In this document: positions 18,301 to 25,637 of the stretch, in pieces
Numbering within the stretch: position 1 is the stretch's first letter
Layout of the letters: each line of letters opens with the position of its first letter
DNA from: JAZLJD01 sp045617725
GTDB taxonomy: Bacteria > Bacillota > Clostridia > Lachnospirales > Lachnospiraceae
Assembly (NCBI GenBank): GCA_045617725.1
Contig: JAZLJD010000059.1
Location: 1-40,292 of the forward strand
Length of the DNA: 40,292 bases
Direction of reading: 5' to 3'
Translations under genes and position numbers: made by a program
The notes under the pieces: generated by a model
The model's database searches: none
What the model saw: the letters and a program-made list of their open reading frames with translations, nothing else
Told to the model about the DNA's origin: nothing

Positions 18301-18543
18301 TTCGTCTATGAAGTAATCAGCAAGATTCAGACCATGCGTAAGGATTGCGATTTCGAGGTTATGGACCATATCAAAGTTCATTTCAGCGGTAACGATCGTA
18401 TTGCGGCTTTGGCCAAAAAGAATTCCGAGAGCATTTCGACCAAGGTTCTGGCCGTTGAGCTCGTTATGGATTCGACCTGTGCTTCTTCCAAGGAATGGAA
18501 CGTAAACGGCGAGACCGTTACGATTGGAGTAGAAAGAGTTTAA
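15352..18543 (+). CDS. ileS: Isoleucyl-tRNA synthetase
   Basis: 1063-residue class Ia synthetase that charges tRNA-Ile and edits misactivated valine. The HIGH signature is at 55-58 (PHIGH) and KMSKS at 615-619. The CP1 editing domain lies between them, with the TTPWT block near 223, and an anticodon-binding helical domain follows. Motifs such as NGKPHIGHVLTR and GWDTHGLPVELEVEK are those of the eukaryote-like, Thermus-like type 2 enzymes and not the E. coli type. A longer open frame upstream runs through the T-box leader and is an artefact; the ATG at 15352 has AGGAG six bases upstream. It heads an operon with glgP and the hydratase. Confidence 0.97.
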   Translation: MYQKVNTDLNFVDREKETLAFWQENQIFQKSMDSRREGPTYTFYDGPPTANGKPHIGHVLTRVIKDMIPRYRTMKGYMVPRKAGWDTHGLPVELEVEKLLGIDGKDQIEAYGLDPFITKCKESVWKYKGMWEDFSGTVGFWADMDDPYVTYHDDYIESEWWALKEIWDKGLLYKGFKIVPYCPRCGTPLSSHEVAQGYKTLKERTAIVRFKIKGEDAYFLAWTTTPWTLASNIALCVNPDETYVKVKAADGYTYILAAALADSVLGDIAREEGTPAYEVLETYVGKDLEYKEYEPLYQCAADCVEKQHKKAFFVYCDGYVTMSDGTGIVHIAPAFGEDDARVGRKYDAPFVQMVDEHGVMKEETPFAGMRCKPTQKEIDAGAINCDPEVLKELDGRGVLFSAPKVEHDYPHCWRCSTPLLYFARESWFIKMTAVRDDLVRNNKTVNWIPQNIGEGRFGNWLENIQDWGISRNRYWGTPLNIWECAGCGHQEAVGSRAQLKELSGREDALTVELHRPYIDEFTCKCPECGGSMKRVPEVIDCWFDSGAMPFAQHHYPFENKDLFEKQFPAQFISEAVDQTRGWFYSLMAESTLLFNKSPYENVIVLGLVLDENGEKMSKSKGNAVDPFDALQKLGADAIRWYFYTNSAPWLPNRFHDKAVLEGQRKFLGTLWNTYASFVLYANIDNFDATKYTLEYDKLPVMDKWLLSKLNTAVRGVDENLDKYRIPEAAKFLDNFVDEMSNWYVRRSRERFWAKGMEQDKINAYMTLYTALVTICKAAAPMVPFMAEEIYRNLVCSIDATAPESVHLCDFPTVNEAYIDADLEDSMEEVLDLVVKGRACRNTANIKNRQPISRMLVKASHGLSEFYLEIVRDELNVKEVVFTDDVREFTSYSFKPQLRTVGPKYGKQLGGIKKYLESIDGNAAMDELKSAGALNFDVDGVTVSLTEEDLLIEMTQKEGFVTEADNYTTVVLDTNLTEELIEEGFVYEVISKIQTMRKDCDFEVMDHIKVHFSGNDRIAALAKKNSESISTKVLAVELVMDSTCASSKEWNVNGETVTIGVERV

Positions 18544-18561
18544 TAGCGGGAGGTAATATAT

Positions 18562-21021
18562 ATGGCTATTAGTGTAGAGTACGACAAAGAATTGTTTAAG
18601 CGCAGTGTTGTTTATAATGTAAAGACACTGTATAGAAAGACGATGGAGGAAGCTACCGATCGTCAGATTTTCCAGGCTGTTGCCTATGCGGTCAAGGACT
18701 GCGTGGTTGATGCCTGGATGAAGACCCAGAAAAAGTACGACGAGACGGACCCCAAGACGGTTTACTACATGTCCATGGAGTTCCTGATGGGTCGTGCACT
18801 CGGTAATACCATGATTAACCTGCAGGCTTATGATGTATTCAAAAAGGGCCTGGAGGAGCTGGGTGTAGATATCAACGTAATAGAAGACCAGGAGCCGGAT
18901 GCAGCACTCGGAAACGGTGGTTTGGGCCGTCTGGCAGCTTGCTTTTTGGACTCCCTGGCATCGCTCGGTTATGCAGCTTACGGCTGTGGTATCCGTTACA
19001 AATACGGTATGTTCAAGCAGGTAATCCATGACGGTTATCAGGTAGAAGCACCCGATAACTGGTTACAGGACGGCAATCCGTTTGAGCTCCGTCGTCCCGA
19101 GTACACCAAGGAAATTCACTTTGGCGGACATGTAAATGTGCGTGTGGACGAAGAAGGTCGCAGTCATTTTTATCAGGAAGGCTATCAGAGCGTCAATGCG
19201 GTTCCTTATGATCTGCCCATCGTCGGATATGGTAACGGAATCGTAAATACGCTTCGTATCTGGGATGCCGTTCCCGTGGAATGCTTCTCCCTCGATTCCT
19301 TTGACAAGGGAGATTACCAAAAGGCAGTGGAGCAGGACAATCTGGCACGTAATATTGTCGAGGTTCTGTATCCGAATGATAACCATTATGCAGGTAAGGA
19401 GCTGCGCCTTAAGCAGCAGTACTTCTTTATCTCCGCATCCGTACAGGCTGCCATTGATAAGTATCTTTCCAAGCATAATGACATCCGTAAGTTCTACGAG
19501 AAGGTTACGTTCCAGTTGAATGATACGCATCCTACCGTAGCAATTCCGGAGCTTATGCGTATTCTCATGGATGAGCATAACCTTACCTGGGACGAAGCAT
19601 GGGAGGTTACGACCAAGACCTGTGCATATACGAACCATACCATCATGAGCGAGGCTCTTGAGAAATGGCCCATTGAACTGTTCAGCAGACTGCTTCCCCG
19701 TATTTATCAGATTGTCGAGGAAATCAACCGCCGCTTCCTTCTGGAGGTTGAAGCACAGTATCCCGGCAATCAGGAGAAGGTTCGCAAGATGGCAATCATC
19801 TATGACGGACAGGTTAAGATGGCTCATCTTGCAATCGTTGCAGGTTACTCTGTAAACGGTGTTGCAAGATTACATACGGAAATCCTCAAGAATCAGGAAC
19901 TGAAGGATTTCTATCAGATGATGCCCGAGAAGTTCAACAACAAGACGAACGGTATCACCCAGCGTCGTTTCCTGCTTCACGGCAATCCCCTGCTGGCAGA
20001 ATGGGTTACCGGCCTCATCGGCAACGAGTGGATTACAGACCTTCCGCAGATCAAGAAGCTTGCTCCGTATGCCGAGGATGCACTGCGTCGTCAGGAATTT
20101 ATGAATATCAAGTATCAGAATAAACTGAGACTTGCCGCTTACATTAAGGCTCATAACGGAATTGATGTGGATCCGAGATCCATCTTCGATGTTCAGGTTA
20201 AGAGACTTCATGAGTATAAGCGTCAGCTTCTTAACATCCTTCATGTAATGTATCTGTACAATGAGTTGAAGGAACATCCGGATATGGAATTCTATCCGAG
20301 AACCTTTATCTTCGGAGCCAAAGCGGCAGCCGGCTACCGTAACGCGAAGCTGACCATTAAGCTGATCAACTCCGTTGCGGATGTAATCAATGCGGATGCT
20401 TCCATCGGCGGCAAGATTAAGGTAGTCTTCATTGAGGATTACAAGGTTTCCAATGCTGAGTGGATTTTTGCAGCTTCCGATGTTTCCGAACAGATTTCCA
20501 CCGCTTCCAAGGAAGCTTCAGGAACCGGTAACATGAAGTTTATGCTGAACGGTGCCGTAACCTTGGGAACCATGGACGGAGCCAATGTCGAAATCGTGGA
20601 AGAAGTCGGTGAGGAGAACGCGTTTATTTTTGGCCTCTCATCCGATGAAGTTATTAAATATGAGAATTTTGGTGGATATAATCCGATGGATATTTACAAT
20701 TCCGATGCTGCAATCCGCAAGGTGCTGATGCAGCTGATTAACGGAACCTATTCCCCGGATGACCCCGAGCGTTTCCGCCATCTCTACAATTCTCTTCTGA
20801 ATACACAGTCTACGGACCGCGCGGATACTTACTTCATTCTGAAGGATTTCCGTTCTTATGCCGAGGCGCAGAAGAAGGTTATGGAAGCTTATATGGATAC
20901 GGACAAGTGGGCTCGTATGGCGATGCTGAACGTGGCATGCTCCGGCAAGTTTACTTCCGACCGTACCATTCAGCAGTATGTAGACGAAATCTGGCATCTT
21001 GATAAGGTGACCATCAGTTAG
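18562..21021 (+). CDS. glgP: Glycogen/starch phosphorylase
   Basis: 819-residue GT35 phosphorylase, which releases glucose-1-phosphate from the non-reducing ends of alpha-1,4-glucans using inorganic phosphate and pyridoxal phosphate. The cofactor lysine is Lys659 in GTGNMKFMLNG. The N-terminal blocks YYMSMEFLMGRALGN and LGNGGLGRLAACFLDS, and the later KRLHEYKRQ block, are all present, and the length is normal. GGGAGG lies eight bases before ATG. It starts 18 bp after ileS with no terminator or recognisable promoter in the gap, so it appears to be read from the T-box promoter. No other glycogen genes are nearby. Confidence 0.96.
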   Translation: MAISVEYDKELFKRSVVYNVKTLYRKTMEEATDRQIFQAVAYAVKDCVVDAWMKTQKKYDETDPKTVYYMSMEFLMGRALGNTMINLQAYDVFKKGLEELGVDINVIEDQEPDAALGNGGLGRLAACFLDSLASLGYAAYGCGIRYKYGMFKQVIHDGYQVEAPDNWLQDGNPFELRRPEYTKEIHFGGHVNVRVDEEGRSHFYQEGYQSVNAVPYDLPIVGYGNGIVNTLRIWDAVPVECFSLDSFDKGDYQKAVEQDNLARNIVEVLYPNDNHYAGKELRLKQQYFFISASVQAAIDKYLSKHNDIRKFYEKVTFQLNDTHPTVAIPELMRILMDEHNLTWDEAWEVTTKTCAYTNHTIMSEALEKWPIELFSRLLPRIYQIVEEINRRFLLEVEAQYPGNQEKVRKMAIIYDGQVKMAHLAIVAGYSVNGVARLHTEILKNQELKDFYQMMPEKFNNKTNGITQRRFLLHGNPLLAEWVTGLIGNEWITDLPQIKKLAPYAEDALRRQEFMNIKYQNKLRLAAYIKAHNGIDVDPRSIFDVQVKRLHEYKRQLLNILHVMYLYNELKEHPDMEFYPRTFIFGAKAAAGYRNAKLTIKLINSVADVINADASIGGKIKVVFIEDYKVSNAEWIFAASDVSEQISTASKEASGTGNMKFMLNGAVTLGTMDGANVEIVEEVGEENAFIFGLSSDEVIKYENFGGYNPMDIYNSDAAIRKVLMQLINGTYSPDDPERFRHLYNSLLNTQSTDRADTYFILKDFRSYAEAQKKVMEAYMDTDKWARMAMLNVACSGKFTSDRTIQQYVDEIWHLDKVTIS

Positions 21022-21034
21022 GAGGAGAAGTACC

Positions 21035-23323
21035 ATGATTAAGCTTTACGATACAGGCGCTTATTTGGTCGGCGGCGAGGTGCTTGTGGAAGACAACCAC
21101 GACGCACAGGCAAGGCTTATGCAGCTTACCGGCCATGAAGTATCCAAAGAGGAAGCTCTGAAGGAGACGATGGCATACGGAATCCTGAGCGCACATAATA
21201 CATCCGGCAATATGGACAAGCTGAAGGTTCGTTTCGACAAGCTGACCAGCCATGACATTACCTATGTCGGAATTATTCAGACCGCCAGAGCTTCGGGTCT
21301 TACGAAATTCCCGATGCCCTACGTTCTTACGAACTGCCACAATTCCCTGTGTGCAGTCGGCGGAACCATCAACGAAGATGACCACATGTTCGGCCTTACC
21401 TGTGCCAAAAAGTACGGTGGTGTTTACGTACCGCCTCACCAGGCCGTTATTCATCAGTTCGCCCGTGAGATGCTTGCAACCGCAGGCGGAATGATTCTTG
21501 GCTCCGATTCCCACACCCGCTACGGTGCACTCGGAACCATGGCTGTGGGCGAGGGTGGCCCCGAGCTTGTTAAGCAGCTTTTGAACCAGACCTATGACAT
21601 CGACCGTCCCGGCGTTGTTGCCGTTTACCTGAAGGGAAGCCCGAAGAAGGGTGTCGGCCCGCAGGACGTTGCAATCGCAATTATCGGCGCCGTATTCGGA
21701 AACGGCTATGTTAAGAATAAAGTTATGGAATTTGTAGGACCCGGTGTTGCTTCCTTAAGCCCGGATTTCCGTATCGGCGTAGATGTTATGACGACGGAAA
21801 CCACCTGTCTGACTTCCATTTGGAAGACCGATTCACAGGTTGAGGAATTCTACGATATCCATGGACGCAAGAGTGACTACAGGGAGCTGAATCCCGGTCA
21901 GGTTGCTTATTACGACGGAGTCATCGAAGTGGATCTGGATGCCATGAAGCCCATGATTGCACTTCCGTTTCATCCCAGCAACGCATATACCATTGAAGAG
22001 GTCAATGCGAATGCCGAAGATATCCTTGCAGAGTGCGAGAAGCGTGCTCTTGTCAGCCTGGACGGTGCTGTGGATTTCAAACTCAGAGACAAGATTAAGG
22101 ATGGACGAATCTGGGTTGAGCAGGGTATCATCGCAGGCTGTGCCGGCGGTGGATTTGAGAATATCTGCGCAGCAGCAGATATCATGAAGGGTACTTACAT
22201 CGGTTCGGATGCATTTACTTTAAGCGTATATCCCGCATCCACCCCGATTTATATGGAATTGATTCGCAACGGATGTGCTGCAACGCTTCTTGAGACCGGT
22301 GCCATTTTGAAGACTGCTTTCTGCGGTCCCTGCTTCGGTGCAGGCGATACACCTGCCAATGGAGCCTTCTCCATCCGTCATTCAACCCGAAACTTCCCGA
22401 ACCGTGAGGGCAGCAAGCTTCAGAACGGCCAGGTTGCATCGGTTGCACTTATGGATGCACGTTCCATCGCCGCAACCGCAGCCAATAAAGGCCGCCTGAC
22501 CGCAGCAACCGAGATTGATGCTCCGATCGGCAAGTACAAATATCACTTCGATGCTGCAATCTATGAGAACCGCGTATTTGATTCTCACGGCGTAGCAGAT
22601 CCGGAAGTGGAGATTCAGCTTGGTCCCAACATTAAGGACTGGCCGGCTATGGTAGCTCTTACCGACAACCTGATGCTTCGTGTTGTAGCCGAGATTCATG
22701 ACCCGGTTACCACCACCGATGAGCTGATTCCCTCCGGTGAGACTTCTTCTTTCCGAAGCAATCCGTTAGGTCTTGCAGAATTTACCTTAAGCCGTAAGGA
22801 TCCTTCCTATGTAGGCAAGGCAAAGGAGGTTCGTGCCGCTGAGGTTCTCCGTGAGGAGGGCAAGGCAGGTGACAATGCACTGGCCGGCCTTAACGAGGCA
22901 ATGAAGGCAGTACAGGCAAGCTTTGGCGAGGCTTCCTTTGACAATACCGGCATCGGCTCCACCATCTTTGCAGTGAAACCGGGCGACGGTTCCGCTCGTG
23001 AGCAGGCAGCAAGCTGCCAGAAGGTTCTGGGCGGTTGGGCCAATATCGCACATGAGTATGCTACCAAGCGTTATCGCAGTAACCTGATTAACTGGGGTAT
23101 GCTTCCTTTCGTAATCAAAGAGGGCGAGCTTCCTTTCTCTAACGGAGACTACATCTTCGTTCCGAATATTGCGAATGCGGTACGCGACAAGGCAGAAGTA
23201 ATTAAGGCTTATGCCGTAAAGGACGGTGCACTGAAGGAATTCGATTTGACGCTCGGTAATCTTACCAATGAAGAGCGTGAGATCATCCTGAAGGGTTGTC
23301 TCATCAACTACAACAGAGTTTAA
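21035..23323 (+). CDS. Aconitase-family [4Fe-4S] hydratase
   Basis: 762-residue member of the aconitase superfamily, which interconverts hydroxy-acid isomers through a dehydrated intermediate bound to a [4Fe-4S] cluster. The first domains contain SDSHTRYGALGTMAVGEGG, matching the conserved aconitase region. The probable cluster ligands are Cys369 (GCAGGG, where citrate aconitases have GSCTN) and Cys430/Cys433 (CGPC). The C-terminal swivel domain begins near 590. The changed cysteine motifs suggest a subfamily distinct from classical AcnA/AcnB, so I do not assert citrate as substrate. AGGAGG lies about nine bases upstream. It follows glgP by 13 bp and ends at a strong terminator, as the last gene of the T-box operon. 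Confidence 0.85.
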   Translation: MIKLYDTGAYLVGGEVLVEDNHDAQARLMQLTGHEVSKEEALKETMAYGILSAHNTSGNMDKLKVRFDKLTSHDITYVGIIQTARASGLTKFPMPYVLTNCHNSLCAVGGTINEDDHMFGLTCAKKYGGVYVPPHQAVIHQFAREMLATAGGMILGSDSHTRYGALGTMAVGEGGPELVKQLLNQTYDIDRPGVVAVYLKGSPKKGVGPQDVAIAIIGAVFGNGYVKNKVMEFVGPGVASLSPDFRIGVDVMTTETTCLTSIWKTDSQVEEFYDIHGRKSDYRELNPGQVAYYDGVIEVDLDAMKPMIALPFHPSNAYTIEEVNANAEDILAECEKRALVSLDGAVDFKLRDKIKDGRIWVEQGIIAGCAGGGFENICAAADIMKGTYIGSDAFTLSVYPASTPIYMELIRNGCAATLLETGAILKTAFCGPCFGAGDTPANGAFSIRHSTRNFPNREGSKLQNGQVASVALMDARSIAATAANKGRLTAATEIDAPIGKYKYHFDAAIYENRVFDSHGVADPEVEIQLGPNIKDWPAMVALTDNLMLRVVAEIHDPVTTTDELIPSGETSSFRSNPLGLAEFTLSRKDPSYVGKAKEVRAAEVLREEGKAGDNALAGLNEAMKAVQASFGEASFDNTGIGSTIFAVKPGDGSAREQAASCQKVLGGWANIAHEYATKRYRSNLINWGMLPFVIKEGELPFSNGDYIFVPNIANAVRDKAEVIKAYAVKDGALKEFDLTLGNLTNEEREIILKGCLINYNRV

Positions 23324-23331
23324 TAAAATGA

Positions 23332-23378
23332 GGGCGTGTGAAATGATTTTTCGATTTCACATGCCCTTCTTTCTTTTA
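23332..23378 (+). terminator. Terminator of the ileS-glgP-hydratase operon
   Basis: GGGCGTGTGAAAT (23332-23344) pairs with ATTTCACATGCCC (23354-23366), a 13-bp stem with one G-T pair, followed by TTCTTTCTTTT. Confidence 0.92.
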
Positions 23379-23397
23379 AGAAAATCCAATCACCTAT

Positions 23398-23424
23398 TAA
23401 GGGATTCTACCTAAGTACCGATAT
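23398..23424 (+). promoter_or_regulatory. Possible sigma-D (sigma-28) promoter
   Basis: TAAG (23398-23401), a 15-bp spacer and ACCGATAT (23417-23424) match the flagellar consensus TAAA-N15-GCCGATAT at 10 of 12 positions. No good sigma-A promoter is visible in this interval, which sits just after a strong terminator and before a lone gene. Confidence 0.45.
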
Positions 23425-23426
23425 AA

Positions 23427-23532
23427 GTATTACCAAGGGGAAGTGCCTCGGCCGGGCACGAGCTTTGGGAATACGTCGAAAGACCAAGGATGGCAGTTTG
23501 AGGACATGGAGTCCGAGATCTGTTATTTTTTT
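23427..23532 (+). promoter_or_regulatory. Possible structured leader with attenuator, class unknown
   Basis: Nested pairings are visible: GTATT (23427-23431) with AATAC (23470-23474), CCAA with TTGG, and GTGCC (23443-23447) with GGCAC (23455-23459). A GTC-GAAA-GAC hairpin follows, then an imperfect stem CAG..GGAC / GTCC..CTG (23494-23522) with TTATTTTTTT after it, like an intrinsic terminator inside the leader. A CAAGGATG at 23485-23492 and the AAAGGATA ribosome site resemble CsrA sites. I could not match the fold to any riboswitch class. The first strand may lie partly upstream of the transcription start. The stretch also holds an open frame of ~60 codons lacking an ATG start, so a decayed gene is the alternative. 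Confidence 0.35.
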
Positions 23533-23611
23533 GCGCCCAAAAAGAGGGAAGGCAGGGAGGCGGAACCAAATGGCGGGTAGCGGGTCTTGCGCCGAAAAGA
23601 AAGGATAAAAT

Positions 23612-24616
23612 ATGCGAATTGAGAGTTCCATGGTAGGCATGGAGGCCGTGAGAACTTACTCAAGGAAGGAGACTAATCAGTTTAGTGCCGCGCTTGGCGG
23701 CAGCTTCGGAAGCCTTGTTGACGATGCTTCCAAGGAGGAAAAAAAGGAGGCGAAACCGGCTCGTATGGAATGGCGGGATCGCGTGCAGGTGCAGGTGCGG
23801 ACCCTCCGCGAGGAGCGGGGTATCCCTTTGGCACAGAAATTCCGTGAAACCTGTCTGGATTATCTGTGGGAATGCCTGTTCGGCGAAAAACGAAGCTTCA
23901 GGGAGAAGGAAATTCCGGAAAATACGATGGAATCCGGAGGATTCACCGGGGAGATGCCCGTCATGAAGTTCTCGTTGAACGCTTCCTATGAGGAGACGGA
24001 GACGACGAGTTTCTCGACAAAGGGGCAGGTTCGCTGTGCGGACGGTCGGACAATCGACTTCAATCTGACGGCGGTCATGAGTTCCACCTTTAAAAGCGAG
24101 GTCAGTATAAAGGGATTGGGTGAAATCGTGAATGCCGTGGATCCCCTTGTAATCAATTTGAAGGGTGACTCGGCGGTTGTTTCCGACATGACATTCTACT
24201 TCGACCTCGACGCGGATGGCAAAGAGGAGAAAATCAGCGCGCTGGATTCGGGAAGCGGATTTTTGGCACTGGACAAAAACGAAGACGGAATCATCAATGA
24301 TGGAAGTGAGCTGTTCGGACCGAAGAGTGGCGACGGGTTCGCGGAACTCAGGAAGTATGACCTCGACCGAAACGGCTGGATTGATGAGAATGATGCGGTC
24401 TTCGACAAACTCAAGATCTGGTGCAAAAACGCGGACGGGAAGGATGTACTTTACTCGCTGAAAGAAGCGGGCGTCGGCGCCGTATACCTTGGAAGCGTCG
24501 GCACGGACTTCACCTTACGCGCGCGTGGAGCACAGGCTGCACAAATCCGGCAGAGCGGCGTGTTCCTGTACGAAAACGGAATGGCCGGCACCATTCAGCA
24601 CGTCGACTTCATTTAG
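23612..24616 (+). CDS. Protein with calcium-binding, EF-hand-like loops
   Basis: 334-residue protein. The first ~120 residues are polar and not recognised. Residues ~150-300 are a known bacterial calcium-binding-type module starting DPLVINL, with three Asp-rich loops: DLDADGKEE near 198, DKNEDGIIND near 222 and DLDRNGWIDEND near 250. The GSELFG and FAELRKYD segments are characteristic of this module in secreted proteins. There is no classical signal peptide; the N-terminus (MRIESSMVGMEAVRTYS) is Ser-rich like flagellar export substrates. Together with the sigma-D-like promoter this hints at a motility-linked or non-classically exported protein, which is inference. The start has AAAGGA about seven bases upstream. 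The giant inverted repeat begins only a few bases after its stop. Confidence 0.72.
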   Translation: MRIESSMVGMEAVRTYSRKETNQFSAALGGSFGSLVDDASKEEKKEAKPARMEWRDRVQVQVRTLREERGIPLAQKFRETCLDYLWECLFGEKRSFREKEIPENTMESGGFTGEMPVMKFSLNASYEETETTSFSTKGQVRCADGRTIDFNLTAVMSSTFKSEVSIKGLGEIVNAVDPLVINLKGDSAVVSDMTFYFDLDADGKEEKISALDSGSGFLALDKNEDGIINDGSELFGPKSGDGFAELRKYDLDRNGWIDENDAVFDKLKIWCKNADGKDVLYSLKEAGVGAVYLGSVGTDFTLRARGAQAAQIRQSGVFLYENGMAGTIQHVDFI

Positions 24617-24628
24617 GGACGTTGCATC

Positions 24629-24681
24629 GGGGACGTTCCTTTTGTCACGAGGATGTGTACTTTGTCACGAGGAGTGTCCCC
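24629..24681 (+). repeat. REP-like terminal hairpin, left copy
   Basis: A 53-bp motif bounded by GGGGAC and GTCCCC, with CCT/AGG inner pairing and two internal TTTGTCACGAGGA-type repeats. The inverted copy is at 25493-25545. Such GGGGAC-bounded hairpins recall REP units linked to Y1 (IS200-like) transposases. Confidence 0.7.
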
Positions 24682-24720
24682 TGTCACGGTTGCAACAAAA
24701 ACGTCCCCACCGAGCTGAAC

Positions 24721-24975
24721 GAGAACAATTTCATATAGAGACGAATCACGCTCCGAGTTATGCGTTTGGGCAGAATTGCGGAAGCGTAGATTTATGAATT
24801 ATGCGGCTCAACTGGGCCGAGCGAGAACAATTTCATATAGGACGAATCACGCTCCGAGTTATGCGTTTGGGCAGAATTGCGAAAGCGTAGATTTATGAAT
24901 TATGCGGCTCAACTGGGCCGAGCGAGAACAATTTCATATAGGACGAATCACATTCCGAGTTATGGTTTTCTAAGT
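24721..24975 (+). repeat. Tandem array in left arm, ~102-bp units
   Basis: Units begin with GAGAACAATTTCATATAG at 24721 (102 bp), 24823 (101 bp) and 24924 (partial, about 50 bp before diverging). The two full copies are nearly identical. Each contains GAGTTATGCGTTTGGGCAG and ends in a GGCTCAACTGGGCCGAGC-type block. Confidence 0.9.
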
Positions 24976-25120
24976 GTTTTGAGAAGTTTTTCTGCAAGGT
25001 ACGCAACCGGCCTCTACGCGCCGTCCGTGTCGCGTATCGGCCTCGCCCGACCCTCCGGGGCGGCCGTTGCTGCGTGCTTACAAAACACGAAGAAAACCTA
25101 TAACTCTCCATGAATCGATT

Positions 25121-25470
25121 CGCCCTATATGAATTGCTTCTCTCCGGCCCGGTGGAGCCGTTTTCGTTTCGCCGGAACGCTTCCGCAATCCACTACTCAA
25201 ACACATAACTTTCAGCGTCTTGCTTCGCCCTATATGAATTGCTTCTCTTCGGCCCGGTGGAGCCGTTTTTTCGATAGAACGCTTCCGCAATCCATTCCTC
25301 AAACGCATAACTCTCCATGAATTGATTCGCTCTATATGAATTGCTTCTCTAAGGCCCGGTGGAGCCGTTTTCGTTTCGCCGGAACGCTTCCGCAATCCAT
25401 TTTTCAAACGTATACCTTTCCGCGAATCGATTCGCCCTATATGAATTGCCTCTATCCGGCTTGGTGGTGC
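25121..25470 (-). repeat. Tandem array in right arm, ~104-bp units in opposite orientation
   Basis: On the plus strand the core CGC-CTATATGAATTGC recurs at 25121, 25226, 25328 and 25433, with spacings of 105, 102 and 105 bp. Read on the minus strand the units match the left-arm units (AATTCATATAG, GAGTTATGCGTTTGAG, GATTGCGGAAGCG, GGCTCCACCGGGCC) but are more diverged from each other, and there are four of them against two and a half on the left. Confidence 0.88.
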
Positions 25471-25492
25471 CGTTTTTGTTGCAGCCGTGACA

Positions 25493-25545
25493 GGGGACAC
25501 TCCTTGTGACAAAGTACACATCCTCGTGACAAAAGGAACGTCCCC
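25493..25545 (-). repeat. REP-like terminal hairpin, right copy
   Basis: Inverted copy of 24629-24681, differing at one position in this segment. Immediately outside it the plus strand carries CGATGCAAGTA twice in tandem (from about 25545 and 25558), which may be a trace of insertion or end duplication. Confidence 0.7.
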
Positions 25546-25577
25546 GATGCAAGTACCCGATGCAAGTAAGCTCCCCA

Positions 25578-25606
25578 TTTACTAAAGCGGGAGATTGCGC
25601 TATACT
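25578..25606 (+). promoter_or_regulatory. Sigma-A promoter of the GH9-like lipoprotein gene
   Basis: TTTACT (25578-25583) and TATACT (25601-25606) with a 17-bp spacer, starting about 25 bp after the palindrome ends. Confidence 0.65.
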
Positions 25607-25637
25607 GAAGTTTGATTATTTGAAGGAGGTGCGAGGG

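Larger units (their letters stand above)
24622..25552. repeat. Giant imperfect palindrome (non-autonomous mobile element candidate)
   Basis: The outer 82 bp, 24622-24703 and 25471-25552, are inverted copies of each other, differing at two positions by my reading. Inside, both arms carry ~104-bp units in opposite orientation, and the match continues to the apex: GGTTTTCT-AGTGTTTTG near 24963 mirrors the AAAACACGAAGAAAACC segment near 25083. The centre (about 24990-25080) is GC-rich. No transposase or convincing gene lies inside. It resembles an expanded REP/IS200-type element mobilised by a REP-associated transposase elsewhere in the genome; this origin is inferred. Confidence 0.88.

Noticed and set aside
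23427..23540. c-di-GMP riboswitch before the Ca-binding-type gene
   Set aside because: It was attractive because of the sigma-D-like promoter, but the GCAAA and other invariant bases of the GEMM class are not present.
23403..23580. A ~60-codon open frame (ending ICYFFAPKKREGREAEPNGG) upstream of the Ca-binding-type gene
   Set aside because: It has no ATG near its beginning and no credible ribosome site; it could be a gene remnant but cannot be supported as a coding sequence.
24721..25470. CRISPR array
   Set aside because: The repeats are ~100 bp, contiguous, inverted between the two arms, and have no unique spacers and no cas genes.
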